Source: Parazoarcus communis (lineage in GTDB: Bacteria; Pseudomonadota; Gammaproteobacteria; Burkholderiales; Rhodocyclaceae). Taken from it: a DNA stretch of 64,000 nucleotides. This document shows, one piece after another, positions 9,287-17,276 of this stretch. A program made the position numbers and the translations under genes. The stretch spans positions 3,410,001-3,474,000 of the forward strand of contig NZ_CP022188.1 in assembly GCF_003111665.1 (NCBI RefSeq), written 5' to 3'. The stretch's first letter is position 1; each line of letters opens with the position of its first letter. The notes below the pieces were generated by a model. That model worked only from the letters and a program-made list of their open reading frames with translations, was not told the DNA's origin and did not search any database.

Positions 9287-10439
9287 AGCACTGGCGCAAG
9301 AGGCAAGCGAGCTGGCCATGGGGCGGGTGATCCCGATCGCCAGCGCGGCCGAGCAGGAAGTGGGGCGCATCATGCAGATCTGCAACGCCTGCCGTTACTG
9401 TGAAGGGTTCTGTGCGGTGTTTCCGGCCATGACGCGTCGCCTGGCCTTCGAGCCGGCCGATGTGCATTACCTCGCAAACCTGTGCCACAACTGCGGTGCC
9501 TGCCTGCATGCCTGCCAGTACGCACCGCCGCACGAGTTTGCGGTAAACGTGCCGCAGGCGATGGCGAAGGTGAGGGCGACGACCTACTCCGACTACGCCT
9601 GGCCAGCGGGCTTCGGCAAGCTCTACCGCAACAATGGCGTGACCGTGGCGATGGCGTTGGCGGGTGGTCTGGCGCTGTTCCTCGTGCTGGCAATGGTGCT
9701 CAAGGGCGGACTCTTCCATGAACCGCTGGCGGGCAACTTTTACGCCATTTTTCCGCACAACCTGCTGGCGGGCATGTTCGCGCCGGTGTTTCTGTTTGCG
9801 GTGCTGGCACTGGGAATCGGGGTTGCGCGCTTCTGGCGGGAAGTGTCGCCCGGCAGCGCAAGCGGCGCCGCGATCGCGGAGACCACGCATGACGTGCTGC
9901 GGCTGAAGTATCTGGATGGTGGTCACGGCCTGGGCTGCAACAACGAAAACGACGCCTTCACCCTGATGCGCCGGCGCTTCCACCATTTCACCTTCTACGG
10001 CTTCATGCTGTGCTTCGCAGCGACCAGTCTGGCCACGGTGTATCACTACTTCTTCGGCTGGGAAGCGCCCTACGATTACACCAGCTTGCCGGTGCTGCTC
10101 GGCACGGTGGGCGGGATCGGCCTGCTGATCGGTCCGGCCGGCTTGTTGTGGCTCAACCTGAAGCGTCATCCCGAGCATGGCGATGCGGCACAGAAGCCGA
10201 TGGACCGGGCCTTCATCGTGCTCTTGTTCATGGTGAGTCTGACGGGGCTGGTGCTCCTTGCCGGACGCGAAACGGGGGCGATGGGCTTGCTGCTGGCAGT
10301 GCATCTTGGTGTGGTGATGGCCTTCTTCCTGACCATGCCCTATGGCAAGTTCGGCCACGGCTTCTACCGCAGCGCTGCGCTGCTGAAGTGGGCGATCGAG
10401 AAACGTCGGCCAAACCCGGTCGGCGTGGGTAGCGAGTAA
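9273..10439 (+). CDS. tcuB: Tricarballylate utilization iron-sulfur membrane protein TcuB
   Basis: A 388-residue electron-transfer protein. Two 4Fe-4S binding sets are visible: Cys37, Cys40, Cys43, Cys47 ([11 protein letters not shown]) and Cys71, Cys74, Cys77, Cys81 ([11 protein letters not shown]). Several hydrophobic membrane segments follow from about residue 120 to the end, with conserved histidines such as HHFTFYGF. TcuB passes electrons from reduced TcuA to the quinone pool. The start ATG 9273 lies inside the tcuA end and follows AAGGAG at 9261-9266. The stop overlaps the ATG of the MFS gene by one base. Confidence 0.9.
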   Translation: MQRLEALAQEASELAMGRVIPIASAAEQEVGRIMQICNACRYCEGFCAVFPAMTRRLAFEPADVHYLANLCHNCGACLHACQYAPPHEFAVNVPQAMAKVRATTYSDYAWPAGFGKLYRNNGVTVAMALAGGLALFLVLAMVLKGGLFHEPLAGNFYAIFPHNLLAGMFAPVFLFAVLALGIGVARFWREVSPGSASGAAIAETTHDVLRLKYLDGGHGLGCNNENDAFTLMRRRFHHFTFYGFMLCFAATSLATVYHYFFGWEAPYDYTSLPVLLGTVGGIGLLIGPAGLLWLNLKRHPEHGDAAQKPMDRAFIVLLFMVSLTGLVLLAGRETGAMGLLLAVHLGVVMAFFLTMPYGKFGHGFYRSAALLKWAIEKRRPNPVGVGSE

Positions 10440-11758
10440 TGCGCACGCGCCAGGATGACCCACCGCCTGCGCGGACGGAATCGCTCCGCAGGTCGTCCTG
10501 GCGCGCGCTGCAAAGCCCCGCATATCGTCGCTACTTTCTGGGCCAGTCGCTGTCGCTGCTGGGTACCTGGATCCAGCAGGTTGCGCTGGGCTGGCTGGTG
10601 TATCGGCTCACAGACTCCACCGCACTGCTCGGCGGTGTGGCGTTTCTGAGCCAGGCGCCGCAACTCCTGCTCGCACCTTTCGTGGGCATCATCATCGACC
10701 GGGCCGACCGCAAGCGGCTGATGGTCGTCATTCAGAGCCTGATGCTGGCACAGGCGGTGGCGCTTGCCGCGCTCACCTACCTCGACCTGATTCAGCCCTG
10801 GGTGATCCTGGTCGCCGCGGCGGTTCTCGGGGTGCTCAACAGCTTCGATGCACCCTTGCGCCACGCGCTTGCCGGGCAACTGGTCGCCAGGCGCGAGGAT
10901 ATTCCGAATGCGATTGCGCTCAATGCGCTCACCTTCAACCTTGCCCGCTTCATCGGGCCGCCGCTTGCCGGCCTGTTGCTTGGACTCAGCTCCGAGGCGT
11001 TCTGTTTTGCAGTCAATGGCCTGTCCTTCGTCGGCGTGATCCTTGCGCTGCTGAGCATCGACAGCCCCTCCGAGCGTCCGCACGCCGTGCCTTTCGGTTC
11101 TGCGCTGCGCGAAGGTTTTGACTACGTGCGCGGTAGCGTGCCGGTGGGCGGTCTGTTGCTGCAGGTCGCCTTGCTCAACTTTCTCGCCGCGAGCTATCTG
11201 CCCATGATGCCGGCCTTTGCCCGCGACGTCTTTAATGGCGGGCCGGACATGCTCGGTGCATTGCTGGGCAGCGCCGGGGCGGGGGCGCTCGGGGCATCGC
11301 TGTATCTGGTGACGAGGCAGTCGGTTCGCGGTCTCACCGGCACCATCGCGAGTGCAAATCTGCTTGCGGCCTGTGCGCTGTGCGGGTTCGCACTGACCGA
11401 CGCCGCCTGGCTCGCGTGCCTGCTGCTGTTTCTGCTGGGTTTTGGCATGATTGCCGGCAACGCATCGACGAACACCATCCTGCAGACCATTCTGCCTGCG
11501 GGCCTGCGCGGACGGGTGCTGGCACTCTATACCGCAGCCAATCTCGGGGCGGCTGCCGCGGGCGGGCTGGTGGCAGGCTGGGTGGCCGAGCGCGCGGGTC
11601 CGGAGACCACGCTGCTCGCAGCCGGCGGATTGCTGTTCGTGGTTGCGCTGCGCTTTCGCTTCGGACTGGAGCACCTGAGGGTTCATCTGCGCCCGCTTTA
11701 CGCCGAACTCGGCATCACGCATGTCACACCAACGATGGGAAGGAAGGCTGCATCATGA
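10439..11758 (+). CDS. MFS transporter (MFS_3/EntS-like)
   Basis: A 439-residue carrier with about 12 hydrophobic segments. The N-terminal block SPAYRRYFLGQSLSLLGTWI with GWLVYRLTDS and the loop GIIIDRADRKRLM are typical of the MFS_3 group, whose members are often exporters. It is not like the CitA-type TcuC of Salmonella. It overlaps tcuB by one base and the next gene by four, so it is part of the same transcription unit. Possible roles are efflux of an intermediate such as itaconate or aconitate, or uptake of an acid. The direction of transport cannot be told from sequence. Confidence 0.8.
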   Translation: MRTRQDDPPPARTESLRRSSWRALQSPAYRRYFLGQSLSLLGTWIQQVALGWLVYRLTDSTALLGGVAFLSQAPQLLLAPFVGIIIDRADRKRLMVVIQSLMLAQAVALAALTYLDLIQPWVILVAAAVLGVLNSFDAPLRHALAGQLVARREDIPNAIALNALTFNLARFIGPPLAGLLLGLSSEAFCFAVNGLSFVGVILALLSIDSPSERPHAVPFGSALREGFDYVRGSVPVGGLLLQVALLNFLAASYLPMMPAFARDVFNGGPDMLGALLGSAGAGALGASLYLVTRQSVRGLTGTIASANLLAACALCGFALTDAAWLACLLLFLLGFGMIAGNASTNTILQTILPAGLRGRVLALYTAANLGAAAAGGLVAGWVAERAGPETTLLAAGGLLFVVALRFRFGLEHLRVHLRPLYAELGITHVTPTMGRKAAS

Positions 11759-12711
11759 TCAGGGTCACCGTACTTGACGACTACCAGGGCATCGTCGCGA
11801 AACTCGATGCGGTCCGGATGCTCGATGGCGTCGGCGCCGAGCTCACTGTGCTGACGACGCATATCGACGACGAGGCCGCGCTCATCGACGCCTTGCGCGG
11901 CACGCACTGTCTGGTGCTGATACGCGAACGCAGTTCGATTACCGCTGCGGTGATCGCGGCCTTGCCTGAACTCAAGCTCATCGTGCAGACCGGCAGGCTG
12001 TCCGGCTGCATCGATCTCGAAGCGTGCAAGGCGCATGGCGTGGTGGTGAGGGATGGCACCGGCAACCCGATTGCACCGGCCGAGCTTACCTGGGCACTTG
12101 TCCTGGCTGCATCGCGCCGCGTTGTTCCGTACGCCGTCCGGCTTGATGCGGGTGTCTGGCAGCGCAGCGAAGACCGCATCGAGAATGAACAGCTCGGGCG
12201 TTCGCTGCATGGACGAACGCTCGGTGTGTGGGCGCACGGCAAGATCGGCTCCAGGGTCGCGGCTTTCGGCAAGGCCTTCGGCATGAAGGTGGTGGTGCAT
12301 GGTCGTGAGGGTTCGCGGGCCTCGGCCGAGCAGGCCGGTCATACCTTCATGGCGGATCGCCGCGCATTCTTCGCCTGCGCCGATGTGCTGAGCCTGCACC
12401 TTCGTCTCAACGACGACACCCGCCATATCGTCACCCTAGAAGACCTGATGGCGATGCCGCGTGGCAGTCTGCTGGTCAATACCAGCCGCGCCGAGCTGAT
12501 CGCGCCAGGCGTTCTGCTGGCCGCGCTGGCCACCGGCCGGCCGGCGCAGGCGGCGCTCGACGTGTTCGAAGACGAGCCGTCGGGCGCAAGCCTGTACGCA
12601 GGACACCCACAGGTCCTCGCAACACCACACCTTGGCTTTGTCGAACGCGACACCTACGAGTCCTACTTCGGCGAAGCCTTTGCGCACGTGCGGCGATTTA
12701 TCCAGGGCTGA
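11755..12711 (+). CDS. D-2-hydroxyacid dehydrogenase family protein
   Basis: A 318-residue NAD-dependent D-2-hydroxyacid dehydrogenase-like protein. The nucleotide site is GVWAHGKIGSRVAAFGKAFG, a variant of the usual GxGxxG where the second glycine is His-Gly shifted. Catalytic-type residues are present: Arg in NTSRAELI, Glu in DVFEDEPSG and His in ATPHLGFVE. The ATG overlaps the MFS stop (ATGA), so translation is probably coupled. Its role in the pathway is unclear. It could reduce or oxidise a 2-keto or 2-hydroxy acid by-product such as 2-hydroxyglutarate or citramalate-type acids. Confidence 0.8.
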   Translation: MIRVTVLDDYQGIVAKLDAVRMLDGVGAELTVLTTHIDDEAALIDALRGTHCLVLIRERSSITAAVIAALPELKLIVQTGRLSGCIDLEACKAHGVVVRDGTGNPIAPAELTWALVLAASRRVVPYAVRLDAGVWQRSEDRIENEQLGRSLHGRTLGVWAHGKIGSRVAAFGKAFGMKVVVHGREGSRASAEQAGHTFMADRRAFFACADVLSLHLRLNDDTRHIVTLEDLMAMPRGSLLVNTSRAELIAPGVLLAALATGRPAQAALDVFEDEPSGASLYAGHPQVLATPHLGFVERDTYESYFGEAFAHVRRFIQG

Positions 12712-12743
12712 GTCCGCCTCAAGGGACGTGCAGCCTGTTACAA

Positions 12744-12758
12744 ATGCGTATATCGCAT
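12744..12758. promoter_or_regulatory. Candidate LysR-type operator upstream of the PrpF-like gene
   Basis: A perfect interrupted inverted repeat, ATGCG-TATAT-CGCAT, that contains the T-N11-A pattern of LysR binding sites. It lies 87 bp upstream of the PrpF-like start codon in a 134-bp AT-richer gap. The TcuR-like regulator of this cluster is the obvious candidate binder. This is inferred from symmetry alone. Confidence 0.4.
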
Positions 12759-12845
12759 CAATCTGCTTCTTTGTTTCATTTCAGGTAAAAAACGTTTCGC
12801 TTGAAAATTCGCTATTGACGACATTTCCGGTCGAGCGAGACAAAC

Positions 12846-13943
12846 ATGCTGAAGACGATTCGTTGCACCCTGATGCGCGGAGGTACCTCTAAGGGGCCGT
12901 ATTTCCAGGCCCATGATTTGCCGGCAGAACCTGCGGAGCGCGACCGCGTGCTGCTGGCTGCAATGGGCTCGCCCCATATCCGGCAGGTCGATGGCATCGG
13001 TGGTGGGGATACCCTGAGCAGCAAGGCGGTGGTGGTGAGCCCGTCCTCACGCGAGGGCATCGACATCGAGTACCTTTTTGCGCAGGTCTCGGTCGATCAG
13101 TCCACCGTGGACACCATGCCCAACTGCGGCAACATGCTTGCAGGCGTCGGCCCCTACGCCATCGAGAACGGGCTGGTGAAGGCGGGTGATCCGGTTACCA
13201 CGCTGCGCATTCTCAATCGCAACACGGGCAAGGTGGTCGAGGCCATCGTGCAGACGCCAGGCGGAAAAGTGAGCTACGAAGGCGACACCCGCATCGACGG
13301 TGTGCCCGGCAGCGGAGCGCCGATCGTCCTCAACTTTCTCGATGCGGCGGGCGCCAAGACCGGCAGGCTGTTCCCGACCGGAAACCGGATCGACGTGGTC
13401 GACGGCATTGCGGTGACCTGCATCGACTTCGCGTCGCCGCTGGTGTTCGTGGCGGCGGAATCGCTTGGCCGGACCGGCCATGAGTCGAAGCAGGTGCTCG
13501 ACGCCGATACCGACCTGAAAGCCCGCCTGGAGAGGATCCGGCTTGAAATCGGCCGGCGCGCGGGGTTGGGCGACGTGAGCGCTTCGGTGCTGCCCAAGAT
13601 CGCGCTGGTCGCCACGCCGGAGCGCGACGGCAGTATTACCTCACGCTACTTCACACCGTGGACCTGCCACTCGGCCTTCGCGGTGACGGGCGCGCTGTGC
13701 CTTGCGGCCGCATGCAGTATCGAGGGCACCGTGCCCGCCGCTTACGCACGACGCAATGCAGCCGATCCGAACCTCATTACCATCGAGCATCCCGCAGGCG
13801 GGCTCAGCATCCGCATGGGACCGGCGGCGGATTCAACGCCGGAGAACCCGGTGTTTGCCGTTGCGGGCCTCGTTCGCACTGCACGGCCCCTGTTCATTGG
13901 CGTCGTGCATGTGCCGATGACCGCAGCCGGGCTTGCTGCCTGA
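12846..13943 (+). CDS. PrpF/GalD-family isomerase, candidate aconitate delta-isomerase
   Basis: A 365-residue protein of the PrpF family (diaminopimelate epimerase-like fold). It opens CTLMRGGTSKGPYF and has VDGIGGGDTLSSKAVVV, the catalytic-type cysteine region TMPNCGNMLAGVGPYA, and TGNRIDVVDGIAVTCID. The wording is close to GalD, 4-oxalomesaconate tautomerase. PrpF-family enzymes move double bonds in unsaturated tricarboxylates. No gallate genes are nearby, while TcuAB upstream makes cis-aconitate. The fungal aconitate delta-isomerase Adi1 belongs to this family, so cis- to trans-aconitate isomerisation is the favoured inference. It is separated from the dehydrogenase by 134 bp with a possible operator, so it may have its own promoter. 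Confidence 0.8.
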   Translation: MLKTIRCTLMRGGTSKGPYFQAHDLPAEPAERDRVLLAAMGSPHIRQVDGIGGGDTLSSKAVVVSPSSREGIDIEYLFAQVSVDQSTVDTMPNCGNMLAGVGPYAIENGLVKAGDPVTTLRILNRNTGKVVEAIVQTPGGKVSYEGDTRIDGVPGSGAPIVLNFLDAAGAKTGRLFPTGNRIDVVDGIAVTCIDFASPLVFVAAESLGRTGHESKQVLDADTDLKARLERIRLEIGRRAGLGDVSASVLPKIALVATPERDGSITSRYFTPWTCHSAFAVTGALCLAAACSIEGTVPAAYARRNAADPNLITIEHPAGGLSIRMGPAADSTPENPVFAVAGLVRTARPLFIGVVHVPMTAAGLAA

Positions 13944-14017
13944 GGCTGGACCGCACGGCGTTGGAAGGGTGGCGCCGACGCATTTCGTCCCTGAATACGC
14001 GATGCCGGGTTGTCAGC

Positions 14018-14974
14018 TCAGGCGCCGTGCTTTCGCTTAGTGCGGGCAGGTGCGGGCGCGAGCGTGCCGGACGCCTCGGCTTTGGCTCGAAGCTCATCGA
14101 CCTGTGCGTGCAGGAAATCGACAAAGTGCATCGATAGCGAGTTTCGCGAGACGTTCGCAGGCCAGACCGCGTACACGCCGGCAGAGGACAGGTGCCAGTC
14201 GGGCAGCAGCTCGATCAGGCGGCCGGCTGCCAGGTCTTCGGCCACGAGAAAGTCGATCGAGGCGAAGGCGCCGGCACCGGCAAGCGCAAAGCGCTTCGCC
14301 GTCTCTCCGTGATTGGTGGACAGGCGCCCGGACATCGGAACACGGTAGGTGGCGCCCTTGGGCCCTGAGAAATCGACGAACTGCGGGAGCATGGTCTCCT
14401 GAACCCAGGGCCAGTTCACGAGGTCGGCCGGGTGCTGAGGCAGGCCCATTGCCTCGATGAGCGCGGGCGCCGCGCACACCCGCCGCTTCACGCTGAGGAG
14501 CTGGCGTGCGCGCAGGGCGGAGTCTTCGAGCCATCCGATGCGAATCGCCACATCAAAACCCGCGTCGATCTGGTTCCTGCGCTCATCGTCCAGACACAGT
14601 TCGAGCTCCACCGCCGGGTAGGCTGCGGCAAAGGCCATGACATCTTCCACGAAGGGGCCGGAAGCCAGCAGGGCGGGGGCGCCGACACGCAGGCGCCCGC
14701 TGAGCTCGATCTGCCGATGCGCCACGCTGTTGAGGCCTTCTTCGGCCGCCTCGAGGGCTCGCGCGCAACAGGCATGAAAGACACGGCCGTCGTCGGTCAG
14801 CGACAGGCGCCGGGTCGAACGGTAAAGCAGCGCGCAGTCCAGGCGCTTCTCGAGCCGCGAGATGTGGTGGCTGATCACCGACGGCGACAGACCGAGCCGG
14901 GCCGCAGCCCCCCGGAACGAACCCTCGGAGACCACTGTGGCAAAGACAGCCATGCTGCGCAGGTCGTCAATCAT
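14018..14974 (-). CDS. LysR-family transcriptional regulator
   Basis: A 318-residue LysR regulator starting MIDDLRSMAVFATVVSEGSF, with the helix-turn-helix AAARLGLSPSVISHHISRLE in the first 60 residues and a ligand domain after about residue 90 of the CrgA/AaeR-like type. The start is placed at ATG 14974; an upstream in-frame ATG at 15061 would add 29 residues without family match. It is divergent from a siderophore-interacting flavoprotein gene, with 158 bp between starts, and is convergent with the PrpF-like gene. Control of the neighbouring flavoprotein is likely by position. Confidence 0.88.
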   Translation of the reverse strand: MIDDLRSMAVFATVVSEGSFRGAAARLGLSPSVISHHISRLEKRLDCALLYRSTRRLSLTDDGRVFHACCARALEAAEEGLNSVAHRQIELSGRLRVGAPALLASGPFVEDVMAFAAAYPAVELELCLDDERRNQIDAGFDVAIRIGWLEDSALRARQLLSVKRRVCAAPALIEAMGLPQHPADLVNWPWVQETMLPQFVDFSGPKGATYRVPMSGRLSTNHGETAKRFALAGAGAFASIDFLVAEDLAAGRLIELLPDWHLSSAGVYAVWPANVSRNSLSMHFVDFLHAQVDELRAKAEASGTLAPAPARTKRKHGA

Positions 14975-15132
14975 TGTTCGATCTAATGAGAGAAAGAGAT
15001 GCAACTGTGCCAGCTTATCAAACATTCTGTGGTTTGAAACAATGCCCTCACTGACGAACAACGCTCATTCCAAGCCACGTTATCGCGGTGCGATTGGGCG
15101 CTGCTGAATCCAACCGAAAGAAGAGGTCCTCG

Positions 15133-15927
15133 ATGAACTCCACTCCCCCGACCATTGAAAAATCTGCAACGCCGCCGCGCCGTAAGCCGACACTGCGTCC
15201 GGTCAAGGTGCGCGCCATTGAGGATCTCGGTCCCCGGATGCGGCGCGTGACTTTCTTCGGAGACAGCCTCGAAGGCTTCGGACCAGCCAGGCCGGGTAGC
15301 CACATCAAGCTGTTCTTTGGGGATATCCCGTCCGACTGGCAACCTGTACCCGGCCAGCCGCGTCCTGTAGCGCGCACCTACACCCCCCGCCATTTCGATC
15401 CGGTGCGCCGGGAGCTGGTCGTGGACTTTGTACGCCACGGTGAGGGCGTCGCCTCCGAGTGGGTCGAGCAGGCTCAGATTGGCAGTGCGCTGGTGATCGC
15501 AGGGCCCGGCGGCGGGCAGGTTTTTCCGCAGGATCTCCGCCACCTTGTGCTGATGGCCGATGAATCTGCCCTGCCGGCGGTGGGGACCATCCTCGATGAT
15601 CTGCCGTCGCATTGCCTCGTGACCCTGTTTGCCGAAGTCGACGATGAGGCCGATCGGCGCAGCCCCAGCGAGCGGCCTTCGACAGACGTACGCTGGTTGC
15701 CGCGACAGGCTTCGCGCGCAGCGCCAGGCAGCTTGCTGCTGCAGGCTGCACGCAACCTGAGCCTGCCGGCGGGGGCCATGTGCTGGGTCGCTTGCGAGGC
15801 GGCGGCCGTGCGCGAGATCAGGGCCGTGTTGCTGAACGAACGCGGCATTGATCGGGCACAACTGGTGACCCGCGGCTACTGGAAAGCGGGCGCGAGCGAC
15901 CACCCCGATCACGATATGGGCGAATGA
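15133..15927 (+). CDS. Siderophore-interacting (ViuB/YqjH-type) FAD-binding reductase
   Basis: A 264-residue protein of the siderophore-interacting family. The FAD-binding beta-barrel shows RPVARTYTPRHFD, which contains the R-x-Y-T signature, and the C-terminal NAD(P)H-binding domain includes GDxxxLPA-like text (MADESALPAVGTIL) and ends with a YWK-type segment (GYWKAGASDHP). Such enzymes reduce ferric-siderophore complexes in the cytoplasm to release iron. The start ATG 15133 follows AAGAGG; a GTG 45 bp upstream is in frame but lacks a good site. No other siderophore gene is nearby. Confidence 0.88.
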   Translation: MNSTPPTIEKSATPPRRKPTLRPVKVRAIEDLGPRMRRVTFFGDSLEGFGPARPGSHIKLFFGDIPSDWQPVPGQPRPVARTYTPRHFDPVRRELVVDFVRHGEGVASEWVEQAQIGSALVIAGPGGGQVFPQDLRHLVLMADESALPAVGTILDDLPSHCLVTLFAEVDDEADRRSPSERPSTDVRWLPRQASRAAPGSLLLQAARNLSLPAGAMCWVACEAAAVREIRAVLLNERGIDRAQLVTRGYWKAGASDHPDHDMGE

Positions 15928-15992
15928 GCGGGTGAAAGGGTAATCCATTCGCAGGGCGCGTCGCCGCGCTTTGCCGAGTCGGGAGAATTGAA

Positions 15993-16805
15993 ATGCCTGT
16001 ACTGAAAACCGATGCGCCGGAGGTCCTCAAGCTCGAGGGCCTTCACCTCTACCACGCCAATCTGTCGAACTGTTCGATGCGCGTGCGCATGTTGCTGGAT
16101 GAGAAAGGGCTCGAATGGAGCTCGCATCTCGTCGATCTTGGGCGGCAGGAGAACCTGAAGGACTGGTACTTCAGAATCAATCCGAAGGGTCTCGTGCCCG
16201 CGCTTGTTGACAACGGAATACCCGTTACAGAATCGAACGACATCCTGTTCTACCTCGAGAAGAAATTCCCGCAACCGTCCTTCACGCCCGGGAACCCCGA
16301 CGAGTGCGAGTCCATGCACGAATGGGTGGATCTGGCGTCAAGGATTCACGTGAAAGCGATCAAGACCTATGTGTATGGATCGATTGGTGGCGCCACGAAG
16401 AGGCGATCCGATATGGCCCGGTACGCTGAAATCGAGCCGGACAAGGAGCTTGTCGCGTTTCACCAGAAGACCCTCGACGGCATCCCCAAGGAGGAGGTTG
16501 CCGCGGCCGTGGCGTTGCTCAAGTCCGTCTTTGCCCGGATGGAGGCTCGCCTGAGTAAGCACGAATATCTGGCTGGCGAACAGATGAGCCTGGCCGATTT
16601 TGCCTGGGTTCCCCAGCACGTCCTGCTGTCGAGGATCGGATTCGACTTCTCTCCCTACCCCTGCATTGAGGCCTGGGCCCACCGTATCAGCAAGCGGCCC
16701 GCCTTCAAGACCGCCATCACCGACCGACTGCCCACGATACCCATGTGGCTGATGATGCCGGTGATGAAATTCTCATCGTGGTGGCGCGAGCGTTTCTCCG
16801 GCTAG
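15993..16805 (+). CDS. Glutathione S-transferase family protein
   Basis: A 270-residue cytosolic glutathione transferase. The thioredoxin-like N-terminal domain (about 8-95) contains LYHANLSNCSMRVRMLLDEKG, NPKGLVPALVDNG with the cis-proline, and ESNDILFYLEKKFP (glutathione-binding Glu-Ser). An all-helical domain fills the rest, with LAGEQMSLADFAWVP. Length is slightly above the usual 200-230 because of an insert near residues 125-170. The substrate is unknown. The gene lies 65 bp after the siderophore-interacting gene and could be co-transcribed with it. Confidence 0.85.
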   Translation: MPVLKTDAPEVLKLEGLHLYHANLSNCSMRVRMLLDEKGLEWSSHLVDLGRQENLKDWYFRINPKGLVPALVDNGIPVTESNDILFYLEKKFPQPSFTPGNPDECESMHEWVDLASRIHVKAIKTYVYGSIGGATKRRSDMARYAEIEPDKELVAFHQKTLDGIPKEEVAAAVALLKSVFARMEARLSKHEYLAGEQMSLADFAWVPQHVLLSRIGFDFSPYPCIEAWAHRISKRPAFKTAITDRLPTIPMWLMMPVMKFSSWWRERFSG

Positions 16806-16821
16806 GCATTCACGTCTCGTT

Positions 16822-17099
16822 TGCCGGACGCTCCCCGAAACCCTTCAGCCCGTCGCCCAGGCAGAACGCACACGGAAAGGGGCACAGCCTTTTGCGGGCA
16901 CCGACACCGTGTTGCTGGTCTCGGGCATGGACACGCCGGACAAACGCATCGTTCAACACTGCAAAGTGATCGAAGCGGCCAAATCGGCGGGGGGCGCGAA
17001 GTGTCTTACACCAGCGTGCAAGGGGCGGTGGAGAGATCGGCCTTTTCACCTATCGTGCAGAGCAACCGGCAGACGGAACAGGCCCTGAAAGCCAGCTGA
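16822..17099 (+). pseudogene. Frameshifted fragment of an NAD(P)H-binding (NmrA/QOR2-like) gene
   Basis: Two reading frames together spell part of an NmrA/quinone-oxidoreductase-2-like protein. One frame gives PFAGTDTVLLVSGMD, then RIVQHCKVIEAAKSAG. The next frame gives EVSYTSVQGAVERSAF and SPIVQSNRQTEQALKAS, ending in TGA 17097-17099. The switch is near the run of G at about 16987-16994. The first 50 or so residues with the nucleotide motif and everything after the ALKAS helix are missing; the intact relative 1 kb downstream continues at this point with GLEFTILRHG. It is a dead remnant, truncated on the right exactly where the PEP-CTERM promoter region begins. Confidence 0.7.
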
Positions 17100-17101
17100 C
17101 G

Positions 17102-17118
17102 TGTCGAAAAACTTTACA
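17102..17118 (+). promoter_or_regulatory. Candidate enhancer-binding site (PrsR-type) for the PEP-CTERM gene
   Basis: The sequence TGTCGAAAAACTTTACA is an imperfect dyad (half-sites TGTCGA and TGTAAA on opposite strands). The same 17 bp, with one change, occurs at 63302-63318 before another secreted-protein gene. In both places it lies exactly 83 bp upstream of the GG of a sigma-54-type promoter, the usual place of an activator site. PrsK/PrsR with RpoN is the known control system for PEP-CTERM genes, so PrsR is the inferred binder. Confidence 0.6.
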
Positions 17119-17183
17119 TTACCTCGATTGCGCCATATCGGGATAAACGTTAAGTGTCTGGTATAAAAAGAAAATAATCTTAC

Positions 17184-17199
17184 TGGCATGCTTAATGCA
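17184..17199 (+). promoter_or_regulatory. Sigma-54-type promoter of the PEP-CTERM gene
   Basis: TGGCAT-GCTTA-ATGCA matches the RpoN consensus TGGCAC-N5-TTGCA with the required GG (17185-17186) and GC (17197-17198) ten bases apart. Transcription would begin near 17210, giving a leader of about 65 nt before ATG 17277. The surrounding 100 bp are AT-rich compared with the rest of the window. Confidence 0.65.
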
Positions 17200-17276
17200 G
17201 CTGTTTGGATACATTCCAAACTCAGCGGCTCCCGAGAAATTTGCCTCTGTGCCGCCCACTACGAAGACGATTAATC

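Noticed and set aside
16806..17100. Three overlapping short frames as separate small genes
   Set aside because: Their combined translation matches consecutive parts of one NmrA-like protein, so they are fragments of a single broken gene.
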